This document shows, piece after piece, positions 26,352 through 36,642 of a DNA stretch of 64,000 nt. Below the pieces are notes generated by a model. That model was not told where the DNA came from, made no database searches, and was given only the letters and a program-made list of their open reading frames with translations. Source of the DNA: Alphaproteobacteria bacterium (lineage in GTDB: Bacteria > Pseudomonadota > Alphaproteobacteria > Rhizobiales > Beijerinckiaceae); assembly GCA_016869595.1 (NCBI GenBank), contig VGDT01000001.1, positions 1 through 64,000 on the forward strand, read 5' to 3'. Position numbers and translations under genes: made by a program. Positions within the stretch are counted from its first letter, which is position 1; each line of letters opens with the position of its first letter.

Positions 26352-27658
26352 CAGTCGACCTCCGAAGCGAGGCGCAGGCCCATAAATTGCCAACGCTGGT
26401 GCGGGTAAAAGAAATTTCGGTAGCTCGCGCGGATGTGGCTTAGCGGCGTTACGCAAGAACCGCCACGCAATGCGTGCTGACCAACCATGAACTTGCCGTT
26501 GTATTCGCCCAGCGCTCCCTCTGGGGCGCGATAGCCCGGATAGGGCAGATAGGCGCTCTGCGTCCATTCCCACACATCGCCGAACATCTGCCGAGGCGAC
26601 CCATTTGATTCTGCTTCAGCTGGCATGGGACGCAATTCGGCAGTTTCGAGAAGATTTCCTCGCCTTGGCGATGATGTCGCCGCGACCTCCCATTCGAATT
26701 CGGTCGGCAACCGCTTGCCCGACCAGCGCGCAAAAGCGTCGGCCTCGTAATAGCTCACATGCGCAACCGGCGCATCGAGACGAAGCGGTTGTAATCCTTC
26801 TAGCGACATCCCAAGCCACTCTCCGTCCTGCGTCTCCCAGTAGATTGGCGCATGCCAGTTCTCGCGATTGACCGCCGCCCAGCCGTCCGACAACCATAGG
26901 GTCGCCGTTTCGTAACCGCCGTCGGCAATGAATTCCAACCATTCCCAGTTTGTGACCAGGCGGTCGGCGAGTCGGAACGGATGGATCAGCGCATCGTGAC
27001 GAGGCTGCTCATTATCCCATGCAAAGCCGCTTCCTTCGTAGCCGATCTGATAGACGCCGCCCGGAAAATCAATCCAGCGCGCCTGCTCGAGCGGCGCGCC
27101 GCCTATGGAGTGGGAGCGCGTTGGTCGGTAGGCCGGCCTCAAGGGGTTGGCGGCGAAAAGCGAGAGGATGTCTGTGAGCATCAGCTCCTGATGCTGCTGC
27201 TCGTGATTGATCCCGATATCGAGCCTATGGGCTAAGGCCGGCGGCAAGTTGATTTGATCAGCAAGGAGCCTCGCCAACGCCAGGTCGACATGCTCGCGAT
27301 AGGCGAGAATTCGATCGAGCGACGGCCGAGTAAGAAGCCCACGCTTTGGCCGCGGCTGTCGGGGGCCTTGGTGCTCATAATAGGAATTGAAGCAATAATT
27401 GAACGCTTCATCGAACAGCCGATAGCCTGGCAGGTAGGGCGCCAAGACAAAGGTTTCAAAGAACCAAGTCGTATGGGCGAGATGCCACTTGGTCGGGCTG
27501 GCGTCCTCCATCGCTTGGACGACCATATCTTCAGCGCTGAGCGGATCTGCTAGTTCGATCGAACGCTTGCGCGTTTCAAAAAGGCGATCGCCCAAGGCGC
27601 CGCAGGCGCTCGTAGAGAGTTGCGGATCCGGGGTCAAAACCAATCCATGCATCAACAT
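26351..27658 (-). CDS. egtB: Ergothioneine biosynthesis sulfoxide synthase EgtB
   Basis: Non-haem iron enzyme that joins a thiol donor (gamma-glutamylcysteine or cysteine) to hercynine with O2. 435 aa. The N-terminal DinB-like domain has HLAHTTWFFETFVL and the iron-ligand motif HEQQHQE; the C-terminal formylglycine-generating-enzyme-like domain has LPTEFEWEVAA, GDVWEWTQS and LRGGSC. egtA, egtC and egtE are not in the window, so the sulfur donor and the lyase are not identified. ATG 27658 has ggaga directly upstream; an in-frame ATG two codons later is possible. Confidence 0.95.
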   Translation of the reverse strand: MLMHGLVLTPDPQLSTSACGALGDRLFETRKRSIELADPLSAEDMVVQAMEDASPTKWHLAHTTWFFETFVLAPYLPGYRLFDEAFNYCFNSYYEHQGPRQPRPKRGLLTRPSLDRILAYREHVDLALARLLADQINLPPALAHRLDIGINHEQQHQELMLTDILSLFAANPLRPAYRPTRSHSIGGAPLEQARWIDFPGGVYQIGYEGSGFAWDNEQPRHDALIHPFRLADRLVTNWEWLEFIADGGYETATLWLSDGWAAVNRENWHAPIYWETQDGEWLGMSLEGLQPLRLDAPVAHVSYYEADAFARWSGKRLPTEFEWEVAATSSPRRGNLLETAELRPMPAEAESNGSPRQMFGDVWEWTQSAYLPYPGYRAPEGALGEYNGKFMVGQHALRGGSCVTPLSHIRASYRNFFYPHQRWQFMGLRLASEVD

Positions 27659-27758
27659 ATCTCCGGGGAGCGCGCCGAGTTTGAGCGGCCGAGACGGACA
27701 AGGAGCATATAGGGCGAAGCGTAGACTAAAGTCTGGGTCCGAAAACCTCGATTGCTCA

Positions 27759-28475
27759 TCATCCGTCGAGTTCCGGGTAATGACGAAATATTCCTTGCTC
27801 GTTGAATTTCACCCGGCGATCGCTCGCGAGATATGCGCGAATGCGCGGGCGTTGAGCGACTATCCTACGAAGACGGGCCACTCGCGGCGTCTCGGCGAGA
27901 ACCGCTCGCGTTTTCTTTGGAAAGGCATAGAGCAGGCCTTCGATGACTTGAAACAGAGAAAGATCGGCGTAGCTAAGGGCATTGCCCACAAGATGCGTGT
28001 CGCCGTCGCGATTGCGGGCGAGGATGGTTTCGAACCAATCAAAATACTTTTGTATGCGCTCCTCGCGAAAACCCTTTGCTCGACGTAACGCCTCGGGTTT
28101 CTGCTCCTCATAGTACAGATCGGCGCCCAAGGGATGGTGGCTATCATGGGCCTCGCTGACAAGATCGGCGATGGTCAGCTGAATTTGGTGAGCCCAAAGC
28201 CTGCTGGCCGCATCTTTAGGAGCGAGACCGTGACGATCGCCCAGATAGAGAAGTATCGCGGCGGTTTGACCAATTATGAGGTCTCCGTCTTTCAAGAACG
28301 GCGGCGCGAACGACGGATGGGTGACGTCGGTCCGTTCAAAAAAATTTAGAAGCGTCGCCTCGCCCTGTCGGTTGCGCGCGACATTAATGTAGTTGGCGCC
28401 GGCTTCTTCCAACGCAAGTCGGACGAACTCTCCGCGTCCCTGAATGCCGGGCCAATAATAGAGCTCGTAGGTCAT
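27759..28475 (-). CDS. Glutathione S-transferase
   Basis: A 238-aa cytosolic GST. The N-terminal thioredoxin-like domain starts YELYYWPGIQGRGEFVRLALEEAG, with the Tyr/Gly-rich active-site region typical of the sigma/pi-like groups; the C-terminal helical domain has the capping motif SYADLSLFQ. ATG 28475 is preferred because the family starts there; an upstream in-frame start at 28541 adds atypical sequence. It lies 100 bases upstream of egtB in the same direction and may share a thiol-stress role. Specific substrate unknown. Confidence 0.88.
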   Translation of the reverse strand: MTYELYYWPGIQGRGEFVRLALEEAGANYINVARNRQGEATLLNFFERTDVTHPSFAPPFLKDGDLIIGQTAAILLYLGDRHGLAPKDAASRLWAHQIQLTIADLVSEAHDSHHPLGADLYYEEQKPEALRRAKGFREERIQKYFDWFETILARNRDGDTHLVGNALSYADLSLFQVIEGLLYAFPKKTRAVLAETPRVARLRRIVAQRPRIRAYLASDRRVKFNEQGIFRHYPELDG

Positions 28476-28741
<266 letters not shown>

Positions 28742-28859
28742 GTTCTTTTCGGACGCCTCTTGGGGGAGGCCGGACGGCTCAACGCCGTCGCGCGCTGTAT
28801 AGTTCAGCCGCGCGTCGCCCGCAAGCCCGTCAAAAAGTGCGATATGGCCGAGCGGCCGG

Positions 28860-29234
28860 TCAGCGCTTTTCTGCGAGAAAGGAATTCACCGTCTCCAAGA
28901 ATTTCGCCACGGAAATCGGTTTCGACAGATAGGCTTCGCAGCCGCCCTGAAGGATTTTTTCCTCGTCGCCTTTCATCGCGAAGGCGGTGATCGCGACCAC
29001 GGGTATGCCGCGCAAATTTTCGTCTTCTTTGAGCATGCGCGTGACTTCCAAACCGCTAATCTCCGGTAACTGAATGTCCATCAGGATGAGATCGGGCTGG
29101 TGGCTTCGCGCCAAGGAAATCGCCTCAAAGCCGCTTTTTGTGCATAGCGTCGCATAGCCGTTCGATTCCAGAAGGTCGTTGAAGAGCTTCATATTGAGCT
29201 CATTGTCCTCGACGATGAGGATGGTCTTGGTCAT
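28860..29234 (-). CDS. divK: Single-domain response regulator DivK
   Basis: A 124-aa receiver domain with the acidic pair VEDN near residue 9, phospho-acceptor Asp in LILMDIQLP (about residue 53), Thr in ITAFAMKGD and Lys in YLSKPIS. Sequence and length match DivK, the cell-cycle regulator that relays signals between PleC/DivJ and DivL in alphaproteobacteria. In many relatives pleD follows divK; here the next gene on this strand is a tRNA. Downstream genes are unrelated. Confidence 0.9.
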   Translation of the reverse strand: MTKTILIVEDNELNMKLFNDLLESNGYATLCTKSGFEAISLARSHQPDLILMDIQLPEISGLEVTRMLKEDENLRGIPVVAITAFAMKGDEEKILQGGCEAYLSKPISVAKFLETVNSFLAEKR

Positions 29235-29475
29235 GCCCTTGGGCCCGTTTTCCGGCGTACGATCGGTCTCGGCCGTAGCATAGGCAGATTAATGAAAAGC
29301 GCCAAAAATCCGCGCATTGTTAAAGATCAAGCGCTCGCGGCGCGCTTGCGTGCAATACGCCGCTCGACTAAACCCCTTGGAAAAGCGAGCGCCGCGCGAG
29401 GGAGGATGCCGACCTGCCGATAGGCGAAAGCTGTAGCGTTAGCGGCGCTCTTGCTCGCGTTGGAGGCGCGAGTCG
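29235..29475. other. Divergent intergenic region divK / glcD
   Basis: 241 bp that must carry the divK promoter (minus) and the glc operon promoter (plus). A ribosome site for glcD (ttggagg, about 29460-29466) is visible. No CtrA-type TTAA-N7-TTAA box is evident by eye. Confidence 0.4.
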
Positions 29476-30969
29476 ATGACGCTCCTCATGCCGACGCCTG
29501 AGCCGGCGATTATGTCGCGACGCAATGAATTGGTCGCGCGGCTGGCCGACATTCTGCCTGGTGAAAGCCTGATCGTGGACGAGATCGCGCGTCGCGCTTA
29601 CGAATGCGACGCGTTCACCATGTATCGAGCGCTCCCGCTCGTCGTCGCTTTGCCCGAGAGCGTCGAACAAGTGCGCGCGATTATGGCGCTAGCCGCGGAA
29701 ATGAACGTCAAGGTCGTGCCCCGCGGCGCCGGCACGTCGTTGTCCGGCGGCTCCATGCCGCTTGAGGACGGCATTCTTCTCGGCATGTCCAAATTCAACC
29801 GGATTCTCGAAATCGATTATGAAAACCGCTGCGCGCGCGTTCAGCCGGGCGTTCAAAACCTGGCGATCTCGAAAGCCGTTGAAGCGCAAGGCTTCTACTA
29901 TGCGCCAGATCCGTCGTCGCAGATAGCCTGTTCGATCGGCGGCAATGTCGCTGAGAACGCGGGCGGCGTTCACTGCCTGAAATACGGCCTGACGACCAAC
30001 AACATACTCGGGCTCGAAGTCGTGCTGATGGGCGGCGACCTCATCAGGCTCGGCGGCAAGCATCTCGACAGCGAGGGCTATGACCTTATCGGGCTGATGA
30101 CAGGCTCCGAAGGATTGCTTGGCGTCGTCACGGAGGTGATCGTGCGGCTCTTGCAAAAGCCGCCTGTGGCGCGGGGGCTGCTGCTCGGCTTTGCCAGCGT
30201 GGATGCAGGGGCGCGCTGCGTCAGCGCGATCATTGCGCGCGGCGTCATACCCGCAGGCCTTGAAATGATGGACAGAGCGACAATCCATGCCGTCGAACGC
30301 TTCCAGCCTTGCGGCTATCCGCTCGACGCCGAAGCGCTCGTCATCGTCGAAATCGACGGGACACAGGCGGAAGTCGATCACCTTATCGGCGTGGTGCAGG
30401 ATATCGCGCGCGAAGAAGGCGCGACGACGATACGGGCTTCGACGAGCGAGGCCGAACGGCTGCAATTCTGGGCCGGACGCAAGAACGCCTTTCCCGCCGT
30501 GAGCTGCATCGCGCCCGATTATCTTTGTATGGACGGCACGATCCCGCGGGCGCGATTGCCGGAAGCGCTCGCCGGCATGGATCGGCTCGCCAAAGCGCAG
30601 GGGCTGAGCGTCGCCAATGTCTTCCACGCCGGCGACGGCAATCTCCATCCGCTTATTCTCTACGACGCATCAAAAGAGGGCGACGTTGAACGCGCGGAAA
30701 AGCTTGGCTTCGACATCTTGCGTCTGTGCGTTTCGCTTGGCGGCGTTCTCACAGGCGAGCATGGCGTTGGCGTTGAGAAACGCGACCTTATGGGAGAAAT
30801 GTTTACCGAGGTGGATCTTGAGCAGCAGATGCGACTCAAATGCGCTTTTGATCCGGCGGGCCGTCTCAATCCTGGCAAGGTGTTTCCGACGCTGCATCGC
30901 TGCGCCGAACTCGGGATGATGCATGTCGCGGGCGGAAAAATGCCATTCCCCGATCTGCCGAGATTTTGA
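29476..30969 (+). CDS. glcD: Glycolate oxidase subunit GlcD
   Basis: FAD-binding catalytic subunit (497 aa) of the three-part glycolate dehydrogenase that oxidises glycolate to glyoxylate and feeds electrons to the membrane. The FAD_binding_4 domain has VVPRGAGTSLSGGSMP and CSIGGNVAENAGGVHCLKYG; the C-terminal FAD-linked oxidase domain has NVFHAGDGNLHPLI and GEHGVGVEKR. ATG 29476 has an upstream ggagg. It is followed almost immediately by glcE (nearest starts overlap or lie 2 bases on). Confidence 0.95.
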   Translation: MTLLMPTPEPAIMSRRNELVARLADILPGESLIVDEIARRAYECDAFTMYRALPLVVALPESVEQVRAIMALAAEMNVKVVPRGAGTSLSGGSMPLEDGILLGMSKFNRILEIDYENRCARVQPGVQNLAISKAVEAQGFYYAPDPSSQIACSIGGNVAENAGGVHCLKYGLTTNNILGLEVVLMGGDLIRLGGKHLDSEGYDLIGLMTGSEGLLGVVTEVIVRLLQKPPVARGLLLGFASVDAGARCVSAIIARGVIPAGLEMMDRATIHAVERFQPCGYPLDAEALVIVEIDGTQAEVDHLIGVVQDIAREEGATTIRASTSEAERLQFWAGRKNAFPAVSCIAPDYLCMDGTIPRARLPEALAGMDRLAKAQGLSVANVFHAGDGNLHPLILYDASKEGDVERAEKLGFDILRLCVSLGGVLTGEHGVGVEKRDLMGEMFTEVDLEQQMRLKCAFDPAGRLNPGKVFPTLHRCAELGMMHVAGGKMPFPDLPRF

Positions 30970-30971
30970 AG

Positions 30972-32186
30972 ATGGAGTCCGCTTCGGCGACGCTCGAAAT
31001 CCGCGATGAAGCGGACGCCGTAGACGCGATTTGCGCGGCAAATGCGAAGGGCGTCTCCTGCGCGATCGTCGGCGGCGGCTCCAAAGCGCGACTCGGGCGT
31101 AGCGCGCCGCAAGCGCAGACGCTCTCCACGGCCGCGCTGACAGGCGTGACGCTCTATGAGCCCAACGAACTCGTACTCTCGGCGCGCGCGGGCGCGCTTT
31201 TGGGCGAGATCGAAGCGCTGTTGGACCAGAATGGGCAGCAGCTCGCCTTCGAGCCGATGGATTACGGACCGCTCCTCGGCGCAGAGGCGGGTTGCGCGAC
31301 GATCGGCGGCGTCATTGCGGTGAACGCTTCTGGTCCTCGGCGGATCAAAGCCGGCGCGGCGCGAGACCATTTGCTCGGGTTCCGTTGCGTCACCGGACGT
31401 GGCGAGCAAGTGAAATCCGGCGGCCGGGTCATGAAGAACGTCACCGGTTATGACCTCTCAAAACTTGTCTGCGGCTCCTATGGCACGCTGGCGCTCCTGA
31501 CGGAGCTGACGCTCAAGGTGCTGCCGAAGCCTGAGACGGAATGCACGCTGCTGGCGATTGGGGCCAACGAGGAGGAGAGCCTTGCGCTCCTGCGCCGCGC
31601 CACTGCGACGCCTTGTGAGCCTTCGTCGCTCGCGATGCTGCCAGCCGGCGCCGCCTTGGCTCTGGACGACAATGCGGCCGCGGTACGACTCGAGGGTCCC
31701 GCGATATCCGTGACGGCGCGCCGCGACGATCTCCTCATGCGGTTGGCCCTGGACGGCGTTCGGTTTGAGACGCTAGAGGAGCGAGACTCGGCGGCGCTCT
31801 GGCGAGAGGTGCGCGACGCTGAGCCTGTCGCCGCTGAGGTCGGCCAGGTCTGGCGCATTTCCGTGGCGCCCACCGAAGGTTTTGCTGTCGTTGAGCGCAT
31901 TCGCCGCGCAGGCGTGCCCCTGCTTGCGCATTTCTACGACTGGGCGGGCGGACTGATATGGCTGTGCGTCGAAACCACGTCGGACGCATACGCCGCCGTA
32001 GTGCGCGCCGCCGTCGATGTTAGCGGCGGCCATGCGACTCTCATTCGGGCGAGCCAAGAGACGCGCACGATTGTCGACGTCTTCCATCCGCAACCTGCGG
32101 CGCTCGCGGCGCTGACGCGCCGCGTCAAGGAAAGCTTCGATCCCGCGCATATTTTGGAGCGTGGTCGAATGCGCGCGGAGTTTTAG
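30972..32186 (+). CDS. glcE: Glycolate oxidase subunit GlcE
   Basis: A 404-aa second FAD-binding subunit of glycolate oxidase, shorter than GlcD. Motifs: CAIVGGGSKARLG, GAEAGCATIGGVIAVNASGPRRI and VKSGGRVMKNVTGYDLSKL. ATG 30972 is 2 bases past the glcD stop; an in-frame TTG at 30966 would overlap it. It lacks the C-terminal GlcD motifs, as expected for GlcE. Its stop is 4 bases before the glcF start. Confidence 0.95.
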   Translation: MESASATLEIRDEADAVDAICAANAKGVSCAIVGGGSKARLGRSAPQAQTLSTAALTGVTLYEPNELVLSARAGALLGEIEALLDQNGQQLAFEPMDYGPLLGAEAGCATIGGVIAVNASGPRRIKAGAARDHLLGFRCVTGRGEQVKSGGRVMKNVTGYDLSKLVCGSYGTLALLTELTLKVLPKPETECTLLAIGANEEESLALLRRATATPCEPSSLAMLPAGAALALDDNAAAVRLEGPAISVTARRDDLLMRLALDGVRFETLEERDSAALWREVRDAEPVAAEVGQVWRISVAPTEGFAVVERIRRAGVPLLAHFYDWAGGLIWLCVETTSDAYAAVVRAAVDVSGGHATLIRASQETRTIVDVFHPQPAALAALTRRVKESFDPAHILERGRMRAEF

Positions 32187-32190
32187 GGCG

Positions 32191-33477
32191 ATGCAGACGT
32201 TCTTTTCCCTGCGCGCTTTGGCCGATCCCGACATGGCCGAAACGGAGAAGATTCTCCGCGCCTGCGTCCATTGCGGTTTCTGCACGGCGACATGCCCGAC
32301 CTATCTTCTCACCGGCGACGAACTCGATGGGCCGCGCGGCCGCATCTATCTCATAAAGGAGATGTTCGAAAATGAGCGGCCGGCCGACGCCCAAACTGCG
32401 CTTCACATCGATCGCTGCCTGTCCTGCCTCTCCTGCATGACGACATGTCCTTCGGGAGTGCATTTCATGCATCTCATCGATCACGCGCGAGCGCATATCG
32501 AGAAAACATACCGGCGGCCCTTTGCGGAGCGCGCCATGCGCGCGGCGCTCGCTTTCGTGTTGCCGCGACCGTCTATTACGCGACCGCTGTTTCGCATCGC
32601 GGCGGCGCTGCAACCTTTGGCGCGCTTTCTGCCGCAGCGTCTCGCGGCGCCGTTCGCGCTCGCGCCGGCGCGTGTCCCAGCTCCTTCCAAAACCGATCTT
32701 CCGCAAGTCTTCGCCGCGCAGGGCGCGCGCAAGATGCGCGTCGCGCTGCTCAATGGCTGCGTCCAGACGGTGATCGACACGTCGATCAATGAGGCGACGA
32801 TACGGCTCCTGACGCGCCACGGCGTCGAAGTCGTCGTGGCGAAAGGCGTCGGCTGCTGCGGCGCGCTGCCGCATCATCTCGGAAAGGTCGACGACTCGCT
32901 ACGCTATGCGCGCGCAAATATCGAAGCCTGGTCGCGCGAAATTGAGTCCGGCGGACTCGACCATATCGTCATCAACGCCTCGGGCTGCGGAACCAGCGTA
33001 AAGGACTATGGCCATATGTTCCGCAACGATCCGACTCTCGCGGATAAGGCCGCCCGCATCTCGTCGATTGCGAAAGACGTGACGGAGATTTTGCAAGAGA
33101 TCGGCTTCGCGTCATCGGGCGACGCGCCGAAACTTCGGGTCGCCTATCATTCGGCGTGCTCTCTGCAACATGGCCAGAAGATATCGCAAGAGCCGGTCGC
33201 TCTACTGTGCGCGGCGGGCTTTGACGTCATCGTCGTTCCGGAAGGCCATATCTGCTGCGGTTCGGCGGGAACCTATAATGTGCTGCAGCCGAAATTCGCG
33301 GACGAGCTGCGGGCGCGAAAAGTCGCCAATATCGAGAGCGTCGCACCGGATGTCGTCGCCGCGGGCAATATCGGTTGCATCGTTCAAATCAGGTCGGGGA
33401 CGACCCTCCCTGTCGTCCACACCGTCGAACTGCTCGACTGGGCGAGCGGCGGACCAAAGCCTCTAACGCTCGGCTAA
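32191..33477 (+). CDS. glcF: Glycolate oxidase iron-sulfur subunit GlcF
   Basis: A 428-aa protein with two [4Fe-4S] ferredoxin motifs ([14 protein letters not shown], about residue 25, and [14 protein letters not shown], about residue 77) and two CCG-type heterodisulfide-reductase-like cysteine domains (GCCGALPHH and [10 protein letters not shown]). It passes electrons from GlcD/E to the respiratory chain at the membrane. ATG 32191 was chosen over a frame start at 32161 inside glcE. The stop overlaps the trpS stop on the other strand by 4 bases. Confidence 0.95.
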   Translation: MQTFFSLRALADPDMAETEKILRACVHCGFCTATCPTYLLTGDELDGPRGRIYLIKEMFENERPADAQTALHIDRCLSCLSCMTTCPSGVHFMHLIDHARAHIEKTYRRPFAERAMRAALAFVLPRPSITRPLFRIAAALQPLARFLPQRLAAPFALAPARVPAPSKTDLPQVFAAQGARKMRVALLNGCVQTVIDTSINEATIRLLTRHGVEVVVAKGVGCCGALPHHLGKVDDSLRYARANIEAWSREIESGGLDHIVINASGCGTSVKDYGHMFRNDPTLADKAARISSIAKDVTEILQEIGFASSGDAPKLRVAYHSACSLQHGQKISQEPVALLCAAGFDVIVVPEGHICCGSAGTYNVLQPKFADELRARKVANIESVAPDVVAAGNIGCIVQIRSGTTLPVVHTVELLDWASGGPKPLTLG

Positions 33478-34508
33478 CGCAAGAATCCTATGATGTCCTT
33501 GACCGCGTTCATGTTTTCGCGGGCGATGGCGCGTGCGCGTTCCGAGCCGTCGCGGAGCACGCCGTCGATATAGGCGTCATCCTCGCGAATGCGGCGCATT
33601 TTATCGGTGATCGGCGCGAGCTTGGCGACGGCGAGATCGACAAGCGCGTTCTTGAAGGTCGAGAAATTGGCGCCGCCGAATTCGCTGAGCACATCCGCTT
33701 TGCTGCGGCTTGAAAGCGCCGCGAATATGCCGACGAGATTATCGGCTTCGGGTCGCCCCTCGAGCCCTTTTTCCTCGGAGGGTAGGGCGTCGGGATCCGT
33801 CTTCGCCTTTTTCACCTTCTGCGCGATCTGATCGGCGTCGTCGGACAGATTGATGCGCGAATAATCCGAAGCGTCGGACTTCGACATTTTTTTCGTGCCA
33901 TCGCGCAGGCTCATCACGCGTGTCGCTGGACCCGAAATCAGCGGCTCGGGCAAGGGGAAGAAGGCCTCGCCAAAGCCGTTGCGCGCGATCGACTCAGAGA
34001 AGTCGTTATTGAACTTCTGCGCAATGTCGCGCGCAAGTTCGAGATGCTGCTTCTGATCGTCGCCGACCGGCACATGCGTCGCTCGGTAGATCAAAATATC
34101 GGCGGCCATCAGCACAGGATAGTCGAGCAGGCCCATGGACGCATTCTCGCGATCCTTGCCGGCCTTGTCCTTGAACTGGGTCATGCGATTGAGCCAGCCG
34201 ATGCGCGCGACGCAATTCAACACCCAGGCAAGCTCGGCGTGCTCCGGCACCTGGCTCTGGTTGAAGACGATATTCTCTTTGGGGTCGATGCCGCAGGCGA
34301 TAAAGGCGGCGGCGATCTCGCGCGTGTTCGCCTTCAGCGCGATCGGGTCCTGTGGCACGGTGATCGCGTGCAGGTCGACGACGCAATACATGCAGTCAAA
34401 GCTCTTCTGCAGCTCGACGAATTTGACGATGGCGCCGAGATAGTTGCCGAGATGCAGATTGCCGGTGGACTGCACACCAGAGAAGACGCGCTGAGGGAAA
34501 GTGGACAT
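33474..34508 (-). CDS. trpS: Tryptophanyl-tRNA synthetase
   Basis: Class I aminoacyl-tRNA synthetase (344 aa). [11 protein letters not shown] is the HIGH-like motif and [13 protein letters not shown] the KMSKS motif. ATG 34508 starts the usual [11 protein letters not shown]; an in-frame TTG at 34520 is less likely. Tail-to-tail with glcF. No attenuator or T-box-like leader is apparent upstream. Confidence 0.95.
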   Translation of the reverse strand: MSTFPQRVFSGVQSTGNLHLGNYLGAIVKFVELQKSFDCMYCVVDLHAITVPQDPIALKANTREIAAAFIACGIDPKENIVFNQSQVPEHAELAWVLNCVARIGWLNRMTQFKDKAGKDRENASMGLLDYPVLMAADILIYRATHVPVGDDQKQHLELARDIAQKFNNDFSESIARNGFGEAFFPLPEPLISGPATRVMSLRDGTKKMSKSDASDYSRINLSDDADQIAQKVKKAKTDPDALPSEEKGLEGRPEADNLVGIFAALSSRSKADVLSEFGGANFSTFKNALVDLAVAKLAPITDKMRRIREDDAYIDGVLRDGSERARAIARENMNAVKDIIGFLR

Positions 34509-34579
34509 GGGGTCGGCCAAGGTTTGCGTTTGGCCGGTCTTATGGCGAACCGTGGCCCTTGGCGCAAGTGTCGCTTACG

Positions 34580-35884
34580 TCACAAAATAAAGCGGCTTAA
34601 ATCCCTGTTTTTCGCCAGATCGCCGATATGCTCCTCGACATAGGCCCCGTCGATGACGATTTTCTCTCCGGCGCGGTCGGAGGCCGAAAAGCTGATGTCG
34701 TCGAGCACGCGTTCCATGACGGTTTGCAGACGCCGCGCGCCGATATTCTCGACAGAGGTGTTCACCTGCACGGCGATCTTCGCGATCGCGTCGACGGCTG
34801 ACGGCGCGAATTCGAGCGTCACGCCCTCGGTGCCCATCAGCGCCGAATATTGCTTTGTCAGACAGGCTTCCGTCTCCGTGAGAATGCGGCGGAAGTCGTC
34901 TTCATTGAGCGAAGCAAGCTCGACGCGGATCGGAAGCCGCCCCTGAAGTTCCGGCAGAAGGTCGGAAGGCTTCGCCACATGGAAGGCGCCCGAGGCAATA
35001 AACAAGACGTGGTCCGTTTTAACCGAACCATGTTTCGTCGCGACCGTCGTGCCTTCAATGAGCGGCAGGAGATCGCGCTGCACGCCTTCGCGCGAAACGT
35101 CGGCGCCGCCGCGTCCTTCGCGCGCGCAAATCTTGTCCATTTCGTCGATGAAGACGATGCCGTTGTTTTCCACCTCGTTGATCGCCTCGCGGACGCTCGC
35201 CTCCTGATCGATCAGCTTGTCGCTTTCTTCGGCGACGAGCGGTCCTTGCGCGTCCTTCACTGTGAGCTTGCGCGGTTTGCCACGCTGCATCGCCTTGCCA
35301 AAGATATCGCCAAGTGAAAAGGCGGAGACGCTCGCGCCGGGCATATTCGGCAGTTCGAACATTGGCATCGAGGGGCCTGATTGGGTCAGCTCGATCTCAA
35401 TTTCCTTATCATCGAGTTCGCCACCGCGGAGTCGGCGGCGGAAGGTTTCGCGCGTACTGGGCGAGGCGGCGGGGCCGACCAACGCGTCGAGCGTGCGCTC
35501 TTCCGCCGCTTGCTGTGCGCGCGCCTGCACGTCTTTACGGCGGCGCTCCTTCACCATCACGATCGCGACTTCAATGAGATCGCGCACGATCTGTTCGACG
35601 TCGCGGCCGACATAGCCGACCTCGGTGAATTTGGTCGCCTCGACCTTCAGGAAGGGCGCGCCGGCGAGACGGGCGAGGCGGCGGGCGATTTCGGTCTTGC
35701 CGCATCCCGTCGGGCCGATCATGAGAATGTTCTTGGGCAGCACCTCTTCGCGCATCTGCCCTTCGAGCTGCAGCCGCCGCCAGCGATTGCGCAGCGCGAT
35801 CGCCACGGCGCGCTTCGCATCGTTTTGCCCAACAATAAAGCGATCAAGTTCGGAAACGATCTCGCGCGGCGAGAAATCGGACAT
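34580..35884 (-). CDS. hslU: ATP-dependent protease ATPase subunit HslU
   Basis: AAA+ unfoldase (434 aa) that feeds substrates to HslV. N-terminal [33 protein letters not shown] region, Walker A GPTGCGKT, Walker [12 protein letters not shown], the family I-domain between them, and the C-terminal DLSRFIL tail that activates HslV. Full length. Downstream of hslV in the same direction, separated by 76 bases that contain an inverted repeat. Confidence 0.96.
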   Translation of the reverse strand: MSDFSPREIVSELDRFIVGQNDAKRAVAIALRNRWRRLQLEGQMREEVLPKNILMIGPTGCGKTEIARRLARLAGAPFLKVEATKFTEVGYVGRDVEQIVRDLIEVAIVMVKERRRKDVQARAQQAAEERTLDALVGPAASPSTRETFRRRLRGGELDDKEIEIELTQSGPSMPMFELPNMPGASVSAFSLGDIFGKAMQRGKPRKLTVKDAQGPLVAEESDKLIDQEASVREAINEVENNGIVFIDEMDKICAREGRGGADVSREGVQRDLLPLIEGTTVATKHGSVKTDHVLFIASGAFHVAKPSDLLPELQGRLPIRVELASLNEDDFRRILTETEACLTKQYSALMGTEGVTLEFAPSAVDAIAKIAVQVNTSVENIGARRLQTVMERVLDDISFSASDRAGEKIVIDGAYVEEHIGDLAKNRDLSRFIL

Positions 35885-35960
35885 GGTGAGTTCCTTCGGA
35901 ACGTCAGTGGGCAGTAGGCGATCGGCAGTCGGAGAATCCTACTGCCGACCAACGACTGCC
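35885..35960 (-). repeat. Hairpin in the hslV-hslU spacer built from GGCAGT repeats
   Basis: GGCAGTAGG (35910-35918) pairs perfectly with CCTACTGCC (35938-35946); a third similar unit (CGGCAGTCGG) lies in between and ACGACTGCC follows. The hairpin would form in the hslVU transcript between the two genes and might set the ratio of subunits. No T run. Confidence 0.5.
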
Positions 35961-36524
35961 TTATATCTTCTCCACCACCACATTCTGGTTGGTGTAGACG
36001 CAAATCTCGGAGGCGATCACCATCGCGCGCCGCGCGATGGTCTCGGCGTCGAGCGGCGAATTGAGCAGAGCCCGCCCGGCCGCGAGCGCGTAATTTCCGC
36101 CTGAGCCGATAGCCGCTACTGCCCCTTCATCGGTCGCTTCAGGCTCCAGCACGTCGCCGGAGCCTGTCAGGACGAGGCCGACATTCTTATCGGCGACGAG
36201 CATCATCGCCTCCAGACGCCGCAAATAGCGGTCCATCCGCCAGTCCTTGGCGAGTTCGACGCAGGCGCGCATCAATTGTCCGGGATATTGCTCGAGCTTG
36301 GATTCGAGCCGCTCGAAAAGGGTGAAAGCGTCGGCGGTGGCGCCGGCGAAGCCCGCGATAACGTCGCCCTTGCCAAGACGGCGCACTTTCTTGGCGTTGC
36401 CCTTCATGATCGTCTGACCGAGGCTGACCTGACCGTCGCCGGCGATGACCGTTTCTCCCGCTTTCTTCACGAGAATGATCGTCGTCGCATGCATCGCCGC
36501 CGAGCGGTTCTGTTCGCTATCCAT
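35961..36524 (-). CDS. hslV: ATP-dependent protease subunit HslV
   Basis: Proteasome-like threonine protease (187 aa from ATG 36524). The mature N-terminal Thr is the first T of [25 protein letters not shown], so about 13-14 residues would be removed; longer pro-sequences than in gammaproteobacteria are usual in alphaproteobacteria. Conserved [30 protein letters not shown] follows. Upstream of hslU in one operon. Confidence 0.95.
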   Translation of the reverse strand: MDSEQNRSAAMHATTIILVKKAGETVIAGDGQVSLGQTIMKGNAKKVRRLGKGDVIAGFAGATADAFTLFERLESKLEQYPGQLMRACVELAKDWRMDRYLRRLEAMMLVADKNVGLVLTGSGDVLEPEATDEGAVAAIGSGGNYALAAGRALLNSPLDAETIARRAMVIASEICVYTNQNVVVEKI

Positions 36525-36642
36525 TCGCCCTATCCAAGCCGAGATATGCAGCCGATGTAAGGTTTGGCGCGGTTTTGAGCAAGGGCGGGACGGCGGCAGG
36601 ATAGCCGGGCTGTTTATCCGGCGCGGCGGCTTCCTTTGGTAT

